Assembly: GCA_902626575.1 (NCBI GenBank)
Contig: CACOFY010000001.1
Span: 372,001-436,000 of the forward strand
Origin: an uncultured Pelagibacteraceae bacterium
GTDB lineage: Bacteria > Pseudomonadota > Alphaproteobacteria > Pelagibacterales > Pelagibacteraceae
Direction of reading: 5' to 3'
Length of the DNA: 64,000 bases
Part shown: one piece after another, positions 10,339 through 18,666 of the stretch
Layout: each line of letters opens with the position of its first letter
Position numbering within the stretch: the stretch's first letter is position 1
Position numbers and translations under genes: made by a program
The notes under the pieces: generated by a model
Databases searched by the model: none
Seen by the model: the letters and a program-made list of their open reading frames with translations, nothing else
What the model was told of the DNA's origin: nothing

Positions 10339-11173
10339 CTAAATTTATTTTTTCATTAATTATATTATGTTCATTTTTTCGTAAATGCTCGTCTGATTTA
10401 ATAAATAGTAGTCTAATAAAGTCTAAAATACTCAAAATAGTTTGATTTAGTTTACCTAAATTAGATACATAAATTTTTCCTGAATTTTTATAATTTTCTA
10501 TATTTTTCCTTTTAAGAATTTCATTTCCTATCTGCTTATATACTCTTCTTGCAACAATAATTGCAAATCTACAATTCAATGGAATTTTATTTATAGATTT
10601 AAATGAACTTTCATAAAAAATATCAGCGAGTTTTAATGTTTCCCTAATATCATCAAAATTGAGGTTTATATACTTTCTGTTTCGATTGCCATCTTCAATT
10701 ACATCTCGTGCAATGTTTGTTAACTGCATTGCAATACCTAGATCTATTGCTGATCTAAGTGAATCCTTTGATTTAACATTTAGTATTTTAGCCATCATCA
10801 GACCTACAGTGCCCGCAACTTGATATGAATATATAATTAATTCATTATTTGTTTTTAATTTTACACTATCTTTTAAATCTGACTCAACTCCATCAAATAA
10901 ATCTAATATTATTTTACTAGAAATATTAAAATTATTACTCAGTTCATAAATTTTATTAATATTTTTATTTTTTAAATTTTTATTAATAAAATCTTGTTTA
11001 AAATCAGTGAATAATTTCCTTTTTATTTGTAAATCTTGGTTTTTGTCAGCTATATCGTCTAAGCTTCTACAAAAATCATATAAATCAGAGCATTGTCTAT
11101 AAGTTTTTTTAGGTAAAAAAAAACCAGCCCAATTAAACGATTTTGCATAAATTGATAATAGATTTTGGGACAT
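10325..11173 (-). CDS. crtB: Phytoene synthase
   Basis: Condenses two geranylgeranyl diphosphates to phytoene, the first committed carotenoid step. The 282-residue protein has both Asp-rich motifs that bind diphosphate through magnesium: DDIAD at 39-43 and DVIED at 157-161. Family flanks RSLDD and the helical NIARD are also present. Its start shares one base with the crtI stop and its 3' end overlaps crtY by 14 bp. The GGPP synthase that should feed it (crtE or an IspA homolog) is not in the window, so it must be encoded elsewhere. Confidence 0.95.
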   Translation of the reverse strand: MSQNLLSIYAKSFNWAGFFLPKKTYRQCSDLYDFCRSLDDIADKNQDLQIKRKLFTDFKQDFINKNLKNKNINKIYELSNNFNISSKIILDLFDGVESDLKDSVKLKTNNELIIYSYQVAGTVGLMMAKILNVKSKDSLRSAIDLGIAMQLTNIARDVIEDGNRNRKYINLNFDDIRETLKLADIFYESSFKSINKIPLNCRFAIIVARRVYKQIGNEILKRKNIENYKNSGKIYVSNLGKLNQTILSILDFIRLLFIKSDEHLRKNEHNIINEKINLDERF

Positions 11174-12633
11174 CAGAGAATTTTATCTAAAACTTTAGCT
11201 GAAGATAGAACTCCTGGTACACCAGCTCCTGGATGGGTTCCCGCTCCAACAAAATAAAGTCCATCATATATTTCAGATTTATTATGAAATCTAAAATAAG
11301 CTGATTGCGAGAATTTTGGCTGAATTGAAAAACCTGAGCCATATTTAGTATTAAGATCGTTTTCAAAGTAATCAGGTGTCAAATAAAAATCTTCAACAAT
11401 GTTGTTCTTTAAGTTTGGCATTAAATCTTTTTCCATTTTATTAATTACTAAATTTTTCATTTTCTCACCCTCTATAGACCAATTAATGTTTGACTGGTTA
11501 TTAGGCACTGGGACCAAGACGTAAAAACAATCTTTTCCATTGGGGGCCATAGATTTATCAGTCGCAGATGGTCTATGAAGATAATAACTAATATCATCGT
11601 TCAATTTTTTATTTTCAAATATATCATCAAGATGCTCTTTATATTTATTACCAAATTTTATTGTATGATGTTCTATGTTTTCATATTTTATTTTTGTTCC
11701 AAAATAGTAAACAAAGAGACCCATTGAATATTCCATTCTTCTTTTTTTCCATTTAAATAAAATAGACTTATTGGCATTTCCATTTAACATTTTTTCATAA
11801 ACAGCTGGCGGATCAGCGTTGCATATAACATTATCTGCTTTGATATAAGTTTTATCATCTAACTCTACACCAGTTATTTTATTACCGGTTGAGATAATTT
11901 TTTTAACTTCGTGACCTTTAATTATTTGGATACCTACTTCAGTCATTAATTTTTCAAAACCCTTTACGATATTTCCAGTGCCACCCATAGAGTAATGTAT
12001 TCCCCATTTTTTTTCTAAATATAAAATTAATCCATAAATAGATGTTGTCGTGAAAGGATTTCCTCCAACTAAAAGAGGATGCATACTTAGCATTCTCCTC
12101 AATTTTTCATTTTTAATATACGAGGAGACTAGAGAATAAACTGATTTATAACTTTTAAGTTTCAGTAGAGCGGGTAGTTGCTTCATCATAACAAAAGGTT
12201 TATCAAAAGGCACATCAGCAAGTTCTGTAAATCCTTTATCAAAAATCTTTTTTGTAAAACTAACCAAGTTTTCGTATCCCCTAACATCCTCTTTGCTAAT
12301 TTTTTCAATTTGATTCTTCATTTCAGTTTCATTACCTGAGTAATTAAACTTTGAATTGTCTTCAAAAACAAATTGATACCAAGTATTGAGAGGAGATAAT
12401 TCAATATAATTTTTTGGGTCTTTTTGGAATAATTCAAATAATTCATTTATTAAATATGGAGCAGTAATTACAGTAGGGCCACCATCGTAAGTAAATCCAT
12501 TTCTTTTGAAAACCCTTGCTCTTCCTCCAAGATCTTGGTGTTTTTCAACTAAAGTTACTTTATGGCCTTTAGCTTTAATGCGGAGAGCAGCAGCTAAACC
12601 ACCAAAACCAGAACCAATTACAATTGAATTCAT
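11173..12633 (-). CDS. crtI: Phytoene desaturase (CrtI type)
   Basis: FAD enzyme that introduces double bonds into phytoene to make lycopene. The 486 residues start with the dinucleotide-binding motif SIVIGSGFGGLAAALRI (3-19). GGRARVF and YDGGPTVIT follow (about 41-58), and the protein ends in the CrtI signature GTHPGAGVPGVLSSAKV. It is the first gene of the retinal operon, 44 bp downstream of atpF. The gap contains an AT-rich block and a TATAAA about 10 nt before the ATG but no convincing -35. It may therefore have its own promoter or read through from the ATP synthase genes. Confidence 0.95.
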   Translation of the reverse strand: MNSIVIGSGFGGLAAALRIKAKGHKVTLVEKHQDLGGRARVFKRNGFTYDGGPTVITAPYLINELFELFQKDPKNYIELSPLNTWYQFVFEDNSKFNYSGNETEMKNQIEKISKEDVRGYENLVSFTKKIFDKGFTELADVPFDKPFVMMKQLPALLKLKSYKSVYSLVSSYIKNEKLRRMLSMHPLLVGGNPFTTTSIYGLILYLEKKWGIHYSMGGTGNIVKGFEKLMTEVGIQIIKGHEVKKIISTGNKITGVELDDKTYIKADNVICNADPPAVYEKMLNGNANKSILFKWKKRRMEYSMGLFVYYFGTKIKYENIEHHTIKFGNKYKEHLDDIFENKKLNDDISYYLHRPSATDKSMAPNGKDCFYVLVPVPNNQSNINWSIEGEKMKNLVINKMEKDLMPNLKNNIVEDFYLTPDYFENDLNTKYGSGFSIQPKFSQSAYFRFHNKSEIYDGLYFVGAGTHPGAGVPGVLSSAKVLDKIL

Positions 12634-12677
12634 TATTGTAATTTATATTATTTTTTAAAAAAGTAACGAAATTATCT

Positions 12678-13175
12678 TCAAGAATTAATTTTTTTTAGAA
12701 GTTCCTTGCTTTCCTCTAAATTTTTATCAAATAAATTGTCTAACTTGGACTGGTCAACAGAAGTTGAAAGAATCTTTTTTACTGAGTCTACAGCTATTTT
12801 TACTGATGTATTTTTAATATCCTTTAAAGCTTGATTTTTCATTTGTGAGATCTTTGTTTGTGCTAAATTTTTTTTGATTTCAGCTGATTTATGAAATTTA
12901 TCATTCATTTCTAAAATTAAATTTTCGCTATCCTTTTTAACTTGTTCTTGAATTTTTTTTGTTTCTATTTTTGCTTGCTCAAGTTTACTCTGAGCATTAT
13001 TTAATAATACCTTTGATTCATTACGAAGTTTTTCACTTTCATCGATTTCATTCTTAATATCCAAAATCATTTTACTTAAAGTTTCATTTATTTTATTTGG
13101 AATCTTTAAATAAACTAAAGCTAAAATGAAAATTATAAATGATACTGCTACCCAAAATGTTGCATCAATTGCCAT
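12678..13175 (-). CDS. atpF: ATP synthase F0 subunit b
   Basis: Peripheral-stalk subunit of ATP synthase. I chose the ATG at 13175 (MAIDATFWVAVSF) over the longer frame starting at 13214. It gives the usual N-terminal membrane helix right after the start and has an AAGGTAG-like ribosome-binding site about 7 nt upstream. The remaining part of about 140 residues is a charged coiled coil, rich in Lys/Glu with regular heptads. The gene overlaps the b' stop by 11 bp. A b plus b' pair (heterodimeric stalk) is characteristic of alphaproteobacteria and cyanobacteria. Confidence 0.93.
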   Translation of the reverse strand: MAIDATFWVAVSFIIFILALVYLKIPNKINETLSKMILDIKNEIDESEKLRNESKVLLNNAQSKLEQAKIETKKIQEQVKKDSENLILEMNDKFHKSAEIKKNLAQTKISQMKNQALKDIKNTSVKIAVDSVKKILSTSVDQSKLDNLFDKNLEESKELLKKINS

Positions 13176-13758
13176 AATACCTACCTTTATTTTTCTTATA
13201 AAGATCATCGACAATCGCAGATATGCTACTATTGTTCACCTCTTCACCAATTAATTGGCGAATTAGATCAGAAGATGTTTCGATTGCAATTTTCTGGATT
13301 TTTTCTGGAGCTTTTTTTACTAATTCGGCAACTTCAGCCTCAGCTTTGCTAATCTCGATATTTATTTCTTTATCTAATGTCTGCTTTTTTTTTTCTATAT
13401 CTTCAATTATTTTTTTTCTTGCATCATTAAAATAATTTTTGGCTTCATTTTTACTTTTTCTTATTAGCTCATCATAGTTTTTTAATGTATTTTCAGCCTC
13501 AGTTTTCTGTTTTTCAGCAGTCTCAATATTATCAAGTATCTCAGACTTTCTAAGCTCAATATTGTCTCTTATTTTTGGAAGAATAAATTTTGATAGTACT
13601 ATAAACAAAACCCCAAATGAAATGATCAACCAAAAAATTTGAGAAATCCAAAATTCAGGATTTAGCTGAGGCATACCTCCACTCTCAGCACTTTTAGAAA
13701 TTTGAGTAATAAAAGTGCTAAATAGTAAATTAAAAAAAATAATTTTTTTTAACATCAA
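13165..13758 (-). CDS. ATP synthase F0 subunit b'
   Basis: Second peripheral-stalk subunit. The 197-residue product starts with a hydrophobic stretch, then the b' signature MPQLNPEFWISQIFWL (29-44) that begins the membrane helix, and continues as a long coiled coil ending NKGRYYGN. The start is 1 bp before the atpE stop boundary, so the c, b' and b genes are effectively contiguous. The first 28 residues could be a cleaved leader or an upstream extension; an alternative start is Met29. The symbol varies in the literature (atpF', atpX), so I leave it blank. Confidence 0.9.
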   Translation of the reverse strand: MMLKKIIFFNLLFSTFITQISKSAESGGMPQLNPEFWISQIFWLIISFGVLFIVLSKFILPKIRDNIELRKSEILDNIETAEKQKTEAENTLKNYDELIRKSKNEAKNYFNDARKKIIEDIEKKKQTLDKEINIEISKAEAEVAELVKKAPEKIQKIAIETSSDLIRQLIGEEVNNSSISAIVDDLYKKNKGRYYGN

Positions 13759-13986
13759 TTAAAATGCAAATAAAATTATCAACGCAACTACTAATCCAAA
13801 CAATCCTGTAGCTTCAGCTAATGCAAACCCTAAAAGTAAGTTAGGAAATTGCTTTTGAGCTGCGGATGGATTTCTCATAGCACCTGATAGGTAATTACCA
13901 AAAATAATTCCTATACCTACCCCTGCACCTGCAAGAGCTATGGCTGCCAATCCTGCGCCAATCATTTTTGCTGCTTCTAGTTCCAT
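13759..13986 (-). CDS. atpE: ATP synthase F0 subunit c
   Basis: Proteolipid that forms the rotor ring. The 75 residues form a helical hairpin with the Gly-rich first helix (AGAGVGIGIIFG), the polar loop RNP (38-40), and the ion-binding Glu58 in ALAEATG. The Gln/Ser pattern of sodium-binding rings is not evident, so a proton-specific ring is inferred. It lies between atpB (14 bp upstream) and b' (immediately downstream). The start context includes a good ribosome-binding site (GGAGG about 5 nt before ATG on the minus strand), fitting the high expression needed for this subunit. Confidence 0.97.
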   Translation of the reverse strand: MELEAAKMIGAGLAAIALAGAGVGIGIIFGNYLSGAMRNPSAAQKQFPNLLLGFALAEATGLFGLVVALIILFAF

Positions 13987-14000
13987 TATTCCTCCTATTG

Positions 14001-14735
14001 TTAATGGTGTAAATTTAATGCATCATTTAAATATATGCATGTTAAAATTGCAAAAACATAAGCCTGAAGAAAAGCAACTAATATCTCCAAACCTGTTAAA
14101 GCAACCGAAAAACTTAGTGGAAGCCAACCACCAACTATTCCAAGGCTTATTACGAAACTTCCAAAAACCTTCATCATCGTATGACCAGCCATCATGTTTG
14201 CAAACAAACGAACCGATAAGCTTATAGGCCTGCTAAGATATGATATAATTTCAATAACTACTATTAATGGCAAAAGAACTAAAGGGACTCCACTTGGCAC
14301 AAAGAGTTTTAAATATCCAAAGCCATGTTTTATAAATCCAATTACAGTGACCCCAATAAAAATTAATGCTGCAAGAAAAAAAGTTACGATTATATGGCTC
14401 GTTACAGTAAACGAGTAGGGTAACATACCAAACATATTACAAAAAAGAACGAACATGAATAAAGAGAATATTAGGTTAAAATACGGTTTTCCTTTATTAC
14501 CAGCAGTATCACTTATCATTTTTGATATAAAACTATAACTAAGCTCTGCAAGAAGTTGAATTTTGGTTGGAATAATATTTTTTTTTGAGGAGCCTAAATT
14601 AAAAATTAATAATATGCTCAAAGCACTTATAATCATGAATAAGCTAGCGTTAGTAAAAGATATATCTATTTGATTGATTTTTATTTCAGGTCCAATTCGA
14701 TAAACCTCGAATTGTGTCATTGGATTTGCTGCCAT
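14001..14735 (-). CDS. atpB: ATP synthase F0 subunit a
   Basis: Membrane stator that carries the two proton half-channels. The 244 residues have five to six hydrophobic helices and the essential arginine R176 in SLSVRLFANMMAGH. The C-terminal segment has Glu/Gln-containing helix signatures (VALTGLEILVAFLQAYVFAIL). It begins 4 bp after atpI and precedes atpE. The F1 genes (alpha, beta, gamma, delta, epsilon) are absent here, which matches the split F0/F1 operons of alphaproteobacteria. Confidence 0.97.
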   Translation of the reverse strand: MAANPMTQFEVYRIGPEIKINQIDISFTNASLFMIISALSILLIFNLGSSKKNIIPTKIQLLAELSYSFISKMISDTAGNKGKPYFNLIFSLFMFVLFCNMFGMLPYSFTVTSHIIVTFFLAALIFIGVTVIGFIKHGFGYLKLFVPSGVPLVLLPLIVVIEIISYLSRPISLSVRLFANMMAGHTMMKVFGSFVISLGIVGGWLPLSFSVALTGLEILVAFLQAYVFAILTCIYLNDALNLHH

Positions 14736-14739
14736 AAGT

Positions 14740-15018
14740 TTACTTTATTTGCATGTTTTTTGCAGATTTTATCACGTTCATAATTCCCGCCACAACACCA
14801 ACAAAAAAAAATATTAAAATTAACCATGGTTTAGTACCAAACCAATTGTCAAAAATAAACCCAATAATAGTCCCTACTGCTACTGCGGCCACAAATTCGG
14901 TGCTCATTTTAAAAGCCATCCCTAAAACTGAGGATTTATTTCCAGTATTTTCGTTACTTTTTCTTGATATTTTATTTTTTGCAATTTCAAGGCGAGTTTT
15001 AAATTTTTTATCAGACAT
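14740..15018 (-). CDS. atpI: ATP synthase assembly protein AtpI/AtpZ family
   Basis: A 92-residue protein with a charged N-terminal third (many Lys/Arg) and two transmembrane helices (about 38-55 and 62-82) joined by a short loop FDNWFGTKPW. This is the pattern of the AtpI/AtpZ family, which assists c-ring assembly and magnesium supply. It is the first gene of the F0 operon and starts 9 bp after the smc stop, on the same strand. It could be read either from smc or from a promoter inside the smc 3' end. Confidence 0.88.
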   Translation of the reverse strand: MSDKKFKTRLEIAKNKISRKSNENTGNKSSVLGMAFKMSTEFVAAVAVGTIIGFIFDNWFGTKPWLILIFFFVGVVAGIMNVIKSAKNMQIK

Positions 15019-15027
15019 TTTTCTTGA

Positions 15028-17601
15028 TCAAGCAACCATGCTCTCTGCTTTTTGAAGATCAACAGCAACTAACTGACTTATTCCTTTTTCAGGCATAGTA
15101 ACTCCATATAATTTATTCATCTTTGACATTGTTAATGCATGGTGTGTTACTATTATAAACCGTGTGTGAGTTATTTTTGTTAATTCATCTAATAAATTGC
15201 AGAACCTTGTTACATTGGCATCATCAAGTGGAGCATCAACCTCGTCCAAGACACATATAGGGGAAGGGTTAGATAAAAAAACTGCGAATATCAGAGATAG
15301 TGCAGTCAATGCTTGTTCACCTCCTGATAAAAGTGTTATCGATTGGAGCCTTTTTCCAGGAGGACTAACTAGCAATTCTAAACCTGCATCTAGCGGATCA
15401 TCAGAGTCTACAAGCTCAAGCTTCGCATTACCTCCGTTAAAAAGTTTTGTGTAAACTTCATTAAATTTTCTATTCACTCTCTCAAATGCCTCAAGAAGTC
15501 GCTCTCGACCTTTTTGATTAAGTTCATTTATGCTTTCTTTCAGTTTTGTAATTGCTTGAACAAGGTCTTGTCTATCTGTTTCCATTTTTTTAATTTCAGT
15601 CTCATATTTTGTTGTTTCCTCATCTGCTCTTAAATTTACTGATCCAAGCTTTTCCCTTTCCCGTTTTTTTTCATCGAGCATTTCTTCCTGAGAAACGGCA
15701 TCAGGAAATTCTTCCTCTTTATCTAAATTAGAATATTCAAGAATATTATTTTCGTTTAAGTTTAGCTCAGTATCTATTCTTTCTAATAAATCATTTCTTC
15801 TTTTATTTAGTCCTTCAATTGTTGCACCAGAACTTGCCTTTCTTTCTCTTATTTCAATTGAGCTTTCTTTAATTTTATCCAATTCCTCCCTGAGATCACT
15901 TATTTTTTTATCAATTTCCTCAATTAAAGTTTCATTCTCATTTTTTTCATTTTCGGATAATCTTAGGTTTTCAGAAATTTGTCCCTTTTTTTCTGCTTGT
16001 GATTGGGGTTGTTTTTCTAGTTCAGTAAATTTAAAATTTAATTTATTTTTTCTCTCCCTTAATTCTTGAACCATTTTTTCTGAATTTTTTAAAAGATTTC
16101 TCCAGCTATCAATTTCTTTATCAATAGTTTTAACTCTTTCACTTCTCTTGATGGACTCTTTTTTAAGATTTTGATTTTTACTATAAATATCTGCATAAAC
16201 TTCTTGAAGTTTTTTTATTGTTTCATTTTTTGAGCTTATATCTGATATTTTTTTATGGTCGTCATTTTCATTAATAGTTTGTACTAGAAAATTTAAAGTT
16301 GTTTTGCATGTTTCAAGCACAACTAATGCTTCTGAACTATTGTTAGAGTTTAGTAATTGAATAATTTTATCGATATTAGATTTTACCTCATTTATCGTAT
16401 GAAGATTTTTTTTTAAGCTTTCAGAGCTAAAATTCTTTAAAAGATTATCAACTTTTTCTTGTTCATTCTTTAGATCGTTTTTGGCAATTTCTAGGTCAGC
16501 ATTAGATTGTTTTTCAGTATCATAATATTTTGAGTCAATTTCTATTAATTCTTGCTTTTCCTCTTTTAGTCTTTTCTCGTTTGAATTAGCGTCAATAATT
16601 ATACTTTTTTCTCTATCTGTATCTTCCTCAATAGTTTTTAGAGAACTTTTTATATTTTCAATTTCTTTTTCAATTCTATCATTCTCATCATCCAAGCTTT
16701 TAAGCTCCAAGTTAAGTCTTTGAACTTTTGACAAAATCTCATAATTCTTATCTCTTACAGGATTAACTCTATTGGTTTCTTCCTGGATTTTATTTTCTAA
16801 TTCATTTATTTTATCATTAAACTTTTGTACTTCACTGTCTGCTTCTTCATTGATTTCATTTTCTAGTTTTATTTCATGATCAATATCCTTTAGTCTTAAA
16901 TAATATAGTCCAGCTTCAATCTTTTTAATTTCTTCAGATATAGTTTTATATTTTGTGGCCTCCTCAGCTTGCTTTTTAAGATTTAGTAATTGTCTTTCTT
17001 GCTGCTTTCTTAGCTCATCTGCACGTTTTAAATTATTTTCTGCTGCACCAAGTCTTAATTCTGCTTCATGCCTTCTTACATGCAGACCTGCAATACCTGC
17101 TGCTTCCTCTAAAACCGCTCGTCTATCAGTTGGCTTTGCAGTTACTAAAGCCCCAATTCTGCCTTGGCTAATAATTGAAGGAGAATGCGCACCTGTGGAC
17201 AGATCTGCAAAAAACATTTGGGCATCTTTTGCTCTTACCTCCTTACCATTAATATAAAACTTTGATCCCTTATCTTTCTCTATTTTTCTTCTAATTTCTA
17301 CATTTTCTAAATTTTTATATTGTATTGGACCATCTTTATTTTCGTTTGAAATATTAATTGTAACTTCTGCAATATTCTTTGCTGGTTTATTTGATGTTCC
17401 AGAAAAAATTACGTCTTCCATTCCTGATCCCCTCATACTTTTTGCTGAGGTTTCACCCATGCACCATCTTAATGACTCAACGATATTAGATTTTCCACAT
17501 CCGTTTGGTCCCACAATTCCAGTTAATCCATCTTCAATAATAAAGGTTGTTTTTTCGGCAAACGATTTAAAACCATTTAATTGAATTTTTTTAAACTCCA
17601 T
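15028..17601 (-). CDS. smc: Chromosome segregation ATPase SMC, compact form
   Basis: Condensin-type ATPase for chromosome organisation. The 857 residues contain the N-terminal ATPase lobe with Walker A GPNGCGKSN (about 31-39), a Q-loop region SIISQGRIG, and long Glu/Lys-rich coiled coils. The C-terminal lobe has the ABC signature LLSGGEQALTALSL (757-770), Walker B ICVLDEVDAP (about 782-791) and the H-loop IIVTHH. Typical bacterial SMC is about 1150-1200 residues with a globular hinge in the middle. Here the middle is short and I see no Gly-rich hinge signature, only a brief less-charged stretch near residues 385-430. No ScpA or ScpB gene is in the window. Confidence 0.93.
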   Translation of the reverse strand: MEFKKIQLNGFKSFAEKTTFIIEDGLTGIVGPNGCGKSNIVESLRWCMGETSAKSMRGSGMEDVIFSGTSNKPAKNIAEVTINISNENKDGPIQYKNLENVEIRRKIEKDKGSKFYINGKEVRAKDAQMFFADLSTGAHSPSIISQGRIGALVTAKPTDRRAVLEEAAGIAGLHVRRHEAELRLGAAENNLKRADELRKQQERQLLNLKKQAEEATKYKTISEEIKKIEAGLYYLRLKDIDHEIKLENEINEEADSEVQKFNDKINELENKIQEETNRVNPVRDKNYEILSKVQRLNLELKSLDDENDRIEKEIENIKSSLKTIEEDTDREKSIIIDANSNEKRLKEEKQELIEIDSKYYDTEKQSNADLEIAKNDLKNEQEKVDNLLKNFSSESLKKNLHTINEVKSNIDKIIQLLNSNNSSEALVVLETCKTTLNFLVQTINENDDHKKISDISSKNETIKKLQEVYADIYSKNQNLKKESIKRSERVKTIDKEIDSWRNLLKNSEKMVQELRERKNKLNFKFTELEKQPQSQAEKKGQISENLRLSENEKNENETLIEEIDKKISDLREELDKIKESSIEIRERKASSGATIEGLNKRRNDLLERIDTELNLNENNILEYSNLDKEEEFPDAVSQEEMLDEKKREREKLGSVNLRADEETTKYETEIKKMETDRQDLVQAITKLKESINELNQKGRERLLEAFERVNRKFNEVYTKLFNGGNAKLELVDSDDPLDAGLELLVSPPGKRLQSITLLSGGEQALTALSLIFAVFLSNPSPICVLDEVDAPLDDANVTRFCNLLDELTKITHTRFIIVTHHALTMSKMNKLYGVTMPEKGISQLVAVDLQKAESMVA

Positions 17602-17608
17602 TAAATGC

Positions 17609-18187
17609 TTATATCATTTTTTGTAAGTATTTTTTTAAATTTTTAAATGTAAGGCTTTTTTCGAATTTTTTATTATTAATAATAATAGTAGGAGTTGAAT
17701 TTATTTGAAATTCCTTAACCCCCTCGATTCGATCTGAAAGAATGTGATCTTCCATTCCTTTATTATTCAAACATTTATCAAAATTAATATTAAAATTTGA
17801 ATCTTTAACTAAATCACGCAAATTTTGATTAAACTCACTAAGATCTTTACCTTTAACCCATTTACTTTGATTAGCATACAAGAAATGAAGAATTTCTGAT
17901 TTTCCATCATTCTTACAGTGTGCAATCTTTGCCGCGTTGAAAGCAGCCATATCAAGTGGAAAATTTCTAAATTCTATGGATGCTAACCCAGTATCAATAA
18001 ATTCATTTTTTAATTCAGGGTAGACATCTTTGTGAAAGTTTGCGCAATGACTACAAGTTAGAGATTCGTAAACAATTATTTTTATTTTAGCATTTAAATC
18101 ACCTTCAACTATTTTTTTTATTTCAGACGAATTAGCAATAGGTGATAAAAATAATATTATTAAAAGTTTAAAAATAAATTTTTTCAT
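17609..18187 (-). CDS. DsbA-family thiol:disulfide oxidoreductase
   Basis: Periplasmic thioredoxin-fold protein, likely an oxidase that forms disulfides in exported proteins. An N-terminal signal peptide (about 1-20, cleavage near NSSE) is followed by the active site CSHC at C45-C48. A cis-proline loop NSTPTIII lies near residue 167. The 192-residue length fits the DsbA/DsbG-like thioredoxin_4 group. Its start overlaps the DciA-like gene by 4 bp and it ends 7 bp before smc. A membrane partner (DsbB) is not seen here, so whether it acts as oxidase or isomerase cannot be decided. Confidence 0.88.
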   Translation of the reverse strand: MKKFIFKLLIILFLSPIANSSEIKKIVEGDLNAKIKIIVYESLTCSHCANFHKDVYPELKNEFIDTGLASIEFRNFPLDMAAFNAAKIAHCKNDGKSEILHFLYANQSKWVKGKDLSEFNQNLRDLVKDSNFNINFDKCLNNKGMEDHILSDRIEGVKEFQINSTPTIIINNKKFEKSLTFKNLKKYLQKMI

Positions 18188-18666
18188 ATTTTTTTAAAAT
18201 ATTTACTCATCTCTAATAAAGAATTTTTAATCTTATCATTTTTAATATTTGATATTTTTTTTGTATACTCACTTTTTGTCACATTTTCGTTATGTTTTAT
18301 TTTAAATTTATTGTTCACACCCTCAAATGTAATGAGCTTTATATTTTTAAGAATATTTTGTTCAAAATATTTATTTACCTTTTCGATTATTATTTTTTTT
18401 GAATATTCCAGATCTACCTCATGTCCTCTTTTAACCATTATTTCTAAAAGACTTCCTCTGAATTTATTTTCACTTTTAAATGATTTTGGATAACAAATTT
18501 TAAATAAGTCGTTTCCTACAATATGCCTCCAGTTATCTAACAACTCAGAGTATATGCGTCCTTTTTTTTTTAAAATTCCTCTAACTTTTAGTGGCAATGT
18601 ATCTTTGAAAGATCTTAATCCTTGAACGGACCTCGTTCGTTGCTTACTATAAGATTTTAATTTCAT
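18184..18666 (-). CDS. DUF721/DciA-like protein
   Basis: A 160-residue basic protein whose N-terminal half (about 25-115) has the DUF721 layout, with the WRHIVGNDLFKICYPKSF block followed by LLEIMVKRGHEVDLEYSK. DciA proteins of this family load the replicative helicase in bacteria that lack DnaC. That role is inferred from the family, not shown here. The C-terminal tail is Lys/Asn-rich and probably disordered. The start codon directly abuts that of mutY on the other strand with no bases between (CATATG at 18664-18669). It overlaps the dsbA-like gene by 4 bp. Confidence 0.82.
   Translation of the reverse strand: MKLKSYSKQRTRSVQGLRSFKDTLPLKVRGILKKKGRIYSELLDNWRHIVGNDLFKICYPKSFKSENKFRGSLLEIMVKRGHEVDLEYSKKIIIEKVNKYFEQNILKNIKLITFEGVNNKFKIKHNENVTKSEYTKKISNIKNDKIKNSLLEMSKYFKKI

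Noticed and set aside
13175-13214. Longer atpF reading frame starting at 13214
   Set aside because: It adds 13 residues before the conserved start, lies deep inside the b' gene, and lacks the ribosome-binding site seen before 13175.
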